Source: Bacillus sp. ZZV12-4809
Lineage (GTDB): Bacteria > Bacillota > Bacilli > Bacillales > Cytobacillaceae
DNA length: 64,000 bases
Direction of reading: 5' to 3'
Assembly (NCBI RefSeq): GCF_009849585.1
Contig: NZ_VCRN01000006.1
Coordinates: 62,001 to 126,000 of the forward strand
The notes under the pieces were generated by a model. It saw nothing but the letters and a program-made list of their open reading frames with translations, searched no databases and was not told the DNA's origin. The translations under genes were made by a program, and so were the position numbers. Every line of letters begins with the position of its first letter. Within the stretch, counting starts at the first letter, position 1. Positions 58,787 to 64,000 of the stretch are shown piece after piece.

Positions 58787-59728
58787 TTATGCCTTTTTTA
58801 GAATTTCCTGCACTTCACTCAGGCTGGGAAGACCAGTCATAGCGCCTTTTTTGGTTACGGCGAGTCCTCCTGACACATTTGCAAAGCGAATCATGGAAGC
58901 CATCTCATCCTGCGAATGATCCTCAAAAGCTTTAGATGATTCATTTATGCAATAGAGAAGTCCGGAAACGAATGCATCTCCGGCACCCGTGGTATCCACC
59001 ACCTTGTAGGGCAAGGCTGGAATTCTCCCGATCTCATCTTTATAGCGGAAGATGCAGCCATCGCCGCCCAATGTAACGATTGTCAGCTTATTTTCAGGAA
59101 ACCGGGATATTCCCTCTTCCATATGATTGCATCCGGTTAAAAAGGTGAGCTCCTCCTCTGAAATTTTTACAATATCGGCATAGGGAAGCGCACCCAGTAT
59201 TTCTGCTTTTGCCCTTTCCTCGGAATCCCATAATCCTATGCGGAGATTGGGATCATAGGAAATAAGCATATCCATTTCCTTAGCCCTCTTCACTGCTTGA
59301 AGGGCTGCAGTTCTTGAAGGCTCATGAATGAGTGAAATCGAGCCAAAGTGAAAAATCCTGTATTCTTCGAAAATGTTCCAATCAATCTCGTCTTTATTCA
59401 GGAACCGATCTGCGCTTGGGTTAATGTAAAAACTAAAATCCCGTTCACCAGTGGGCTCTAATGTCACAAACGTAAGGCCTGTCCGCGCCACATCCGTCAA
59501 TTTCATATATTGGGTATGAACCCCATATCCCTCCAGGGTCTCCTTAAGAAAATGCCCAAGCACATCGTTGCCGACTTTCCCAATAAAGGCAGCCTTTCCT
59601 CCAAGCTTCGAGACTCCAACCGAAACATTGGCCGGTGCCCCGCCTGGAGCCTTTTGATAAGCAGTATTTTCAAAATCAAGGGGGATAAAGTCTATCAGAG
59701 CTTCCCCTAAACATAGAACTCCTTTCAT
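58787..59728 (-). CDS. scrK: Fructokinase (PfkB family)
   Basis: 313 residues: LCLGEALIDFIPLD at the N terminus, GGAPANVSVGVSKLGG sugar-binding motif, GKVGNDVLGHFL, and the PfkB C-terminal signature VVDTTGAGDAFVSGLL with the catalytic Asp. Phosphorylates the fructose released by sucrose-6-phosphate hydrolase. GAGGTG precedes the ATG at 59728. Third gene of the operon, 19 nt after sacA. Confidence 0.93.
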   Translation of the reverse strand: MKGVLCLGEALIDFIPLDFENTAYQKAPGGAPANVSVGVSKLGGKAAFIGKVGNDVLGHFLKETLEGYGVHTQYMKLTDVARTGLTFVTLEPTGERDFSFYINPSADRFLNKDEIDWNIFEEYRIFHFGSISLIHEPSRTAALQAVKRAKEMDMLISYDPNLRIGLWDSEERAKAEILGALPYADIVKISEEELTFLTGCNHMEEGISRFPENKLTIVTLGGDGCIFRYKDEIGRIPALPYKVVDTTGAGDAFVSGLLYCINESSKAFEDHSQDEMASMIRFANVSGGLAVTKKGAMTGLPSLSEVQEILKKA

Positions 59729-59747
59729 AGCACACCTCATAAAAAAG

Positions 59748-61187
59748 TTATTTTTCCCCCAGCTCCCACAAGGATACCGAAACGCCCGCATCCCCGCTAA
59801 AGAAAATCGTTTCATCGTCAGAATCAGGAAAATACCGTGCGGTAAATACTTCCTCTCCTCCATTTACGAAGATTTCCAGTGAAGAGTGGTCCATAAATAC
59901 ATGCAGGCTGGATAGACTTGAAATCTTGCAGGTTCTTGACTCCTGCATTCCTGATTTCACATTTCTTCTTTGCAGCTGGATTACCTTCTGGTCCGGATAA
60001 TAAATAAGAGAAACCTCATTGCGGAAATCCACTTTGAACATACCCCTTATGTGCTTAGATAAGTTCAGCATCAGCTCAGCCGTTTTTCCGCTTATGCCCT
60101 CGAGCGGCAGCCTTTCACCTTTTATCTCCACGTCATGGAGCTCCGTTTTATCTTTGCGGAGCTTTTTAAATTCTTCCACAGGAGTCTGTATGAGCCTTCC
60201 GTTTTTCATATTCAGCACTCTTGGCATGGTCAATGCATGGACCCAGCGATAACGGACCGTCGGCTGGCTGGATTCAGCTTCATCTGTAATGCCCATCCAC
60301 CCATAAAGAATCCTTCTTCCTGAATCATCTTTAAAGGTTTGCGGAGCATAAAAATCAAAGCCGCGATCCAGCTCAGTAAAAGAACCATGTGTAAACTTCG
60401 CTTTTTCGTAATCGAGCTTTCCGGAAAAATATCCCGATTGAAAGAGATTATGGTACTCATATCCACTGGGCTCAAGTCCCTGCGGTGAGACAAGGAGTAT
60501 CTCCTGTCCATCAAGCTCAAATAAATCCGGGCATTCCCACATATAGCCAAACTCTTCAAGTCCATTCATTTTTGCGCCGGCAATCTTCCCTTTTTCCTGC
60601 CAATGGTGTAAATCCTTTGATGCAAAGAGGACAGCAGCCCCCTTCTGCTCAAGGGTCTGCGCTCCAACTACCATATAGAAGTGCCCATCCTTTTCCCAGA
60701 CCTTTGGATCCCGGAAATGAGCTGTATACCCTTTTGGCAGCTCCAGGACTGGCCCTTTCTTTTCAAAATGGACACCATCCTCAGAAACAGCAAGACACTG
60801 ATACGTTTCCCGCTTGCCATCCTCCGTTTTCACATTTCCTGTATAAAAGAGATACAGCTTTCCATCATGCTCTATCGCACTTCCGGAATAGCAGCCATTC
60901 CGGTCATACCACTGATCAGGAGCGAGCGCGATCGGCTCCTCCTGCCAGTGGATGAGATCCCTGGATGAGTAATGTCCCCAATACTTTGCACCATGGGCAG
61001 TCTCAAACGGGTTCCATTGATAAAACACATGATAAACACCCTTGAATTGTATTAAGCCATTCGGATCATTCAGTAATCCGACAGGCGGCATGAGATGATA
61101 CTTCAGCCGGCAGGGATCCTGATTGACCAAGTGACTGTTTTTTTCTGCCTCCATGCGGGCTTTCTTGAATAAATCTATATCCGTCAT
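59748..61187 (-). CDS. sacA: Sucrose-6-phosphate hydrolase (GH32)
   Basis: 479 residues: GLLNDPNGL (nucleophile Asp), YHVFYQWNPFETAHG, FRDPKVWEKDG and acid/base Glu in MWECPDLFEL, with a C-terminal beta-sandwich. Splits the sucrose-6-phosphate delivered by SacP into glucose-6-phosphate and fructose. It follows sacP by 30 nt. Confidence 0.95.
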   Translation of the reverse strand: MTDIDLFKKARMEAEKNSHLVNQDPCRLKYHLMPPVGLLNDPNGLIQFKGVYHVFYQWNPFETAHGAKYWGHYSSRDLIHWQEEPIALAPDQWYDRNGCYSGSAIEHDGKLYLFYTGNVKTEDGKRETYQCLAVSEDGVHFEKKGPVLELPKGYTAHFRDPKVWEKDGHFYMVVGAQTLEQKGAAVLFASKDLHHWQEKGKIAGAKMNGLEEFGYMWECPDLFELDGQEILLVSPQGLEPSGYEYHNLFQSGYFSGKLDYEKAKFTHGSFTELDRGFDFYAPQTFKDDSGRRILYGWMGITDEAESSQPTVRYRWVHALTMPRVLNMKNGRLIQTPVEEFKKLRKDKTELHDVEIKGERLPLEGISGKTAELMLNLSKHIRGMFKVDFRNEVSLIYYPDQKVIQLQRRNVKSGMQESRTCKISSLSSLHVFMDHSSLEIFVNGGEEVFTARYFPDSDDETIFFSGDAGVSVSLWELGEK

Positions 61188-61217
61188 ATTAGAACATCCT
61201 TGCTGTTGATATTTCTG

Positions 61218-62627
61218 TTACTGTCCCTGTTCCACTTCTTTCTTTGCTTTATCCGAGAATCCAAACATCCATGTCAGAGCAAAGGCTACTGCGAGGGCAA
61301 TCACATTGACTAAAATGTACAGGAGAACCTGGCCGTTCAAGTAAAGGAGGGTACCAGGAATAACGGTCACAGCCATTCCTGTCGCTTTCAGCTGCAGCAG
61401 GGAGGCAACGAAACCTCCGGCAGCTCCGCCAATCAGTCCCATAAGAAACGGCTTGCCGTAGCGCAGATTGACACCGAACAATGCCGGCTCGGTTATTCCC
61501 AAAAACGCAGATATAGCGGATGGGAAAGCCAGTGCCTTTAACTTGGCTGATTTTGTTTTTAAAGCAACTGCTAACGTTGCACCGCCTTGGGCTGCAACGG
61601 AACATGTAATAATTGCGTTGTATGGGTTGCTTTTATATTGAGCCAGCAGCTGTATCTCCAGCATGTTGAAAATATGATGAACACCAGTGATAACGATTAG
61701 CTGATTAAGTCCTCCAATCAAGATTCCGCTGATTCCGAACGGCCATGAGAGCACTGTGATGGTAACATCCAGTATGCTTTGCTCCACTATATGAAATATA
61801 GGCCCAATGACCAGAAGCGCTAATCCAATCATGATCAGGAGGGTTAAGAACGGGGTAATAATTAAATCCAGTGCATCCGGCACCCGTTTTCGAATAGCCC
61901 TCTCCAGTTTTGCCCCAATAATCCCGGCAATAAAGGCTGGAAGGACAGAGGCCTGATAGCCGACAATCGGAATAAACCCAAAGAAGTAAATCGGTTCAAC
62001 TCCTCCGCCTGCTACATCCCATGCATTTGGGAGGGATGGACTGACAAGCATCAACCCCAGGATTAAACCAATGATTGGGGTCCCGCCAAACACTCTAAAG
62101 GTTGACCAGGCGACAAGAGCCGGAAGGAAAATAAACGCCGTATCCGTCAGTACCTGAGTAAATAAGATGAAATTTTCTGATACATCAGCTTCTGTCATGC
62201 CAAATAAAGCAAGGATTTCCTCCTGCATCACCAGCCCGCGCAGCCCCATAAAGAGCCCTGTCGCGACAAGGACTGGAATAATCGGCACAAATACATCCCC
62301 AAATTTCCGGATCGCCCTTTGGAAAGCCGAGCCGCTTTTAACAGCTTCTTTTTTCTGCTCTGATGCTGACATGGAATCTATATCCAGGCCGGATACTTCT
62401 TCATAGACTTTATTAACGGTTCCAGTGCCAAAAATAATCTGATATTGGCCCGAATTGAAGAAAGCCCCTTTTACCTTATTGATGCTTTCAACTCTTTCCT
62501 GATCAATTTTTTCCTGATCATTCACCATTAGCCGCAGCCTGGTTGCGCAGTGGGCCACTGACTGAATATTTTCCCTGCCGCCGACTGCTTCTATTAAATC
62601 TTCCGCAATTTTACGATACTCCGACAT
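61218..62627 (-). CDS. sacP: Sucrose PTS enzyme IIBC
   Basis: 469 residues: EIIB domain with phosphorylated Cys27 in SVAHCATRLRL, then a ten-helix EIIC domain (AIRKFGDVFVPIIPVLVATGLFMGLRG; GGLNQLIVITGVHHIFNMLE; GITEPALFGVNLRYGKP). No EIIA domain is fused, so EIIA(Glc) from elsewhere is used. The ATG at 62627 follows AGGGGTGAAG. First gene after the operator region. Confidence 0.95.
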   Translation of the reverse strand: MSEYRKIAEDLIEAVGGRENIQSVAHCATRLRLMVNDQEKIDQERVESINKVKGAFFNSGQYQIIFGTGTVNKVYEEVSGLDIDSMSASEQKKEAVKSGSAFQRAIRKFGDVFVPIIPVLVATGLFMGLRGLVMQEEILALFGMTEADVSENFILFTQVLTDTAFIFLPALVAWSTFRVFGGTPIIGLILGLMLVSPSLPNAWDVAGGGVEPIYFFGFIPIVGYQASVLPAFIAGIIGAKLERAIRKRVPDALDLIITPFLTLLIMIGLALLVIGPIFHIVEQSILDVTITVLSWPFGISGILIGGLNQLIVITGVHHIFNMLEIQLLAQYKSNPYNAIITCSVAAQGGATLAVALKTKSAKLKALAFPSAISAFLGITEPALFGVNLRYGKPFLMGLIGGAAGGFVASLLQLKATGMAVTVIPGTLLYLNGQVLLYILVNVIALAVAFALTWMFGFSDKAKKEVEQGQ

Positions 62628-62655
62628 CCTCTTCACCCCTATTTTTATAGTCTTG

Positions 62656-62770
62656 TGGAATCGATTCCATAATGGTTAAAAAATAATGGAACGTTCCTTT
62701 GTGAAATCGATTCCATAAAAGCGAAAATAAAAGTGTAATCGATTAAACCTTTCGTATGAAATCGATTACA
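62656..62770. promoter_or_regulatory. Operator region of the sucrose operon
   Basis: Four LacI-type sites centred on ATCGAT: TGGAATCGATTCCA (62656-62669, perfect), TGAAATCGATTCCA (62702-62715), TGTAATCGATTAAA (62734-62747) and TGAAATCGATTACA (62757-62770), plus GGAACGTTCC (62688-62697), a perfect but off-consensus palindrome. The repressor gene adjoins the region. Confidence 0.85.
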
Positions 62771-62776
62771 CGACCA

Positions 62777-63766
62777 TTATATACTTTCTCTCTCTACAAG
62801 TCTATAATTAATTTTCCGCGTTTTTTCCAGGCTATGCTCCCCATTGATTTTTTGCAGAATCAGCAAAGCTGCTTCCCTCCCTGCATCTTCAAAGGAAAAA
62901 TCAATAGTTGTTAAGGCCGGGGTGATATATTTAGACAGCTCAGATCCACCCATACCTGCAATCGCCACATCACCGGGAACAGAATAGCCATTTTGCCTAA
63001 GATACCGTAAGGCGCCAATCGCCAGACGGTCTGTCACAGCCACGACTGCCTGCGGTTTATCTTCTGCAGATTCCATAATATTCTTCATGCCATTAAACCC
63101 GGAATCAATATCAAAAATCCCCTTCTGAAGCCAGGCCGATTCAACGGATAGCTGATGCTCCTTCATGGCATCTAGGTACCCTTGTTTCCGCAGGTAACCC
63201 ACCGCACGGTCAGCCTCATCCACTCCAATAAAAGCAATTTTTTTATATCCCTTTCGGATTAGCAGGCCTGCCATATCCCGCGCAGCCTGATATTCATCAA
63301 AAATGACACTCGTCAATTCTTCCGCATGCTGCCCCACCATGATAAATGGGATGTTCAGCTGACGGATCTCCTGAATCAATTCCGGCTCCACGTTTGTAGC
63401 TGACAGAATCATGCCGTCCACATTCCTGCTTTTAAGAAGCCGTATATATTCAATCTCTTTTTCGGCGTGAAGATTTGTATTAGCAAGCAGAATTTGATAG
63501 CCTTCTCCGGCCAATACTTCATCAATTCCATTAACCAGACGGCTTGACGTTTCAGTGCTGATCTTTGGGAGAATAACCCCGATAACCTTAGTTTTTTTCG
63601 TGCGGAGCGACTTCGCATGGGCACTTGGGACATAACCGGTCTCCTCTATTACATGAAGGACCCTTTTCCTCGCGTCCTCACTCACATAACCGGAATTATT
63701 CAAAACCCTTGAAACAGTTGTCCGAGAAACCTTCGCCCTTTCTGCTATTTCCTTAATGGTAATCAT
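62777..63766 (-). CDS. scrR: LacI-family sucrose operon repressor
   Basis: 329 residues: LacI HTH and hinge (ITIKEIAERAKVSRTTVSRVLNNSGYVSEDARKRV; AHAKSLRTKK), then a periplasmic-binding-like effector domain (VIGVILPKI; GMILSATNVEPELIQ; AIGALRYLRQNGYSVPGDVAIAGMG). Inferred to bind the ATCGAT palindromes between itself and sacP and to respond to fructose or a phosphorylated sugar. Same direction as the operon it precedes. Confidence 0.9.
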   Translation of the reverse strand: MITIKEIAERAKVSRTTVSRVLNNSGYVSEDARKRVLHVIEETGYVPSAHAKSLRTKKTKVIGVILPKISTETSSRLVNGIDEVLAGEGYQILLANTNLHAEKEIEYIRLLKSRNVDGMILSATNVEPELIQEIRQLNIPFIMVGQHAEELTSVIFDEYQAARDMAGLLIRKGYKKIAFIGVDEADRAVGYLRKQGYLDAMKEHQLSVESAWLQKGIFDIDSGFNGMKNIMESAEDKPQAVVAVTDRLAIGALRYLRQNGYSVPGDVAIAGMGGSELSKYITPALTTIDFSFEDAGREAALLILQKINGEHSLEKTRKINYRLVERESI

Positions 63767-63908
63767 CTAAATCCTCCCGGGCAAAATAGTCTATTATCAT
63801 TTTACACAAATGAAGGGAAAAGGAAATAGCGGGCTCTGGGCTGGATGCAATATGAATTGTTATTTTTTAAATTTGCTTTAAAATAGTGGTAAAGAAAGGA
63901 AGTGGATA

Positions 63909-64000
63909 ATGTTAGTAAAAAGAAGATTTCCGTCAGATGAATTAAGGTCCATGCGATATTTAAACACCCGAATGGAGTTAACTGAAAGAGAAAAGCAGCA
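63909..64000 (+). CDS. N-terminal fragment, possibly NERD-domain protein
   Basis: Starts with AAAGGAAG and ATG at 63909: MLVKRRFPSDELRSMRYLN, then EREKQ, and runs off the right edge. The basic opening resembles bacillus NERD-domain (nuclease-related) proteins, but only 30 residues are seen and the call is tentative. Confidence 0.35.
   Translation, partial: MLVKRRFPSDELRSMRYLNTRMELTEREKQ

Overview
The window looks like a piece of the main chromosome of an endospore-forming, low-to-mid GC Bacillaceae (Bacillus / Cytobacillus / Mesobacillus-like). Evidence: GerQ spore coat protein, a gamma-type SASP, bacillithiol deacetylase with YojF, a TasA/CalY-SipW module, Bacillus-type AGGAGG ribosome binding sites with frequent TTG/GTG starts, and a gerQ-ywdK-ywdI-ung block with sucrose genes and pdxK nearby as in B. 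subtilis. I see no rRNA, tRNA, CRISPR array, insertion sequence or prophage block.

Layout. 1-2.6 kb: end of hemQ, then gerQ, ywdK, ywdI, a small four-Cys protein and ung, with a perfect parS site beside ung. 2.7-6.0 kb: a sigma-B-type stress gene, a membrane protein and moeB-moaD-moaE-mobA (molybdenum cofactor). 6.0-8.4 kb: a helically phased short repeat array, pdxK, yojF-bshB2. 8.4-15.1 kb: an SRPBCC protein, a Crp/Fnr regulator, an ABC exporter with twin palindromic operators next to a TetR gene, a sugar-dehydrogenase lipoprotein, a HAD phosphatase and an AlkD-like glycosylase. 15.2-27.1 kb: a second repeat array, an AtoE transporter, a three-gene ABC-2 exporter, a YjiH-like membrane protein, a Gly/Pro-rich protein, a double P-loop ATPase, YbaK, an alpha-glucosidase and a thioredoxin-reductase-like flavoprotein.

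27.2-29.6 kb is the most unusual part: an actin-like ParM ATPase, a ParR-like DNA-binding protein and an iteron-rich putative centromere, i.e. a plasmid-style type II partition system apparently in a chromosome. 29.8-39.6 kb: a diguanylate cyclase, a POT peptide transporter, a cupin, a zinc metallopeptidase, a FAD amino-acid oxidase, a SASP, an ornithine-cyclodeaminase-like gene with its MHS transporter, and an MFS drug exporter. At 39.7 kb lies a thioredoxin-like gene with an in-frame TGA exactly at the first Cys position of its CxxC motif, a candidate selenoprotein.

40-49.4 kb is a secretion cluster: TasA/CalY, SipW and a DUF4047-like protein, divergent from an M4 metalloprotease, then an NprR-like HTH-TPR regulator and a 1,250-residue subtilase with an actinobacterial-style propeptide. 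49.5-53.6 kb: a spore-former conserved protein, a repeat array, a 49-residue lipoprotein, YetF, an HTH protein, a third repeat array and a sigma factor with DUF1659, DUF2922 and YvrJ. 53.7-58.5 kb: AraC/GyrI and XRE regulators, a 7TM-PAS-GGDEF cyclase and mqo. 58.8-63.8 kb: a sucrose regulon (scrR, four ATCGAT-centred operators, sacP, sacA, fructokinase). The window ends in a truncated gene.

Four unrelated intergenic repeat families (periods of about 20.5, 21, 51 and 52 bp, close to whole DNA turns) recur across the window and have no function I can assign.
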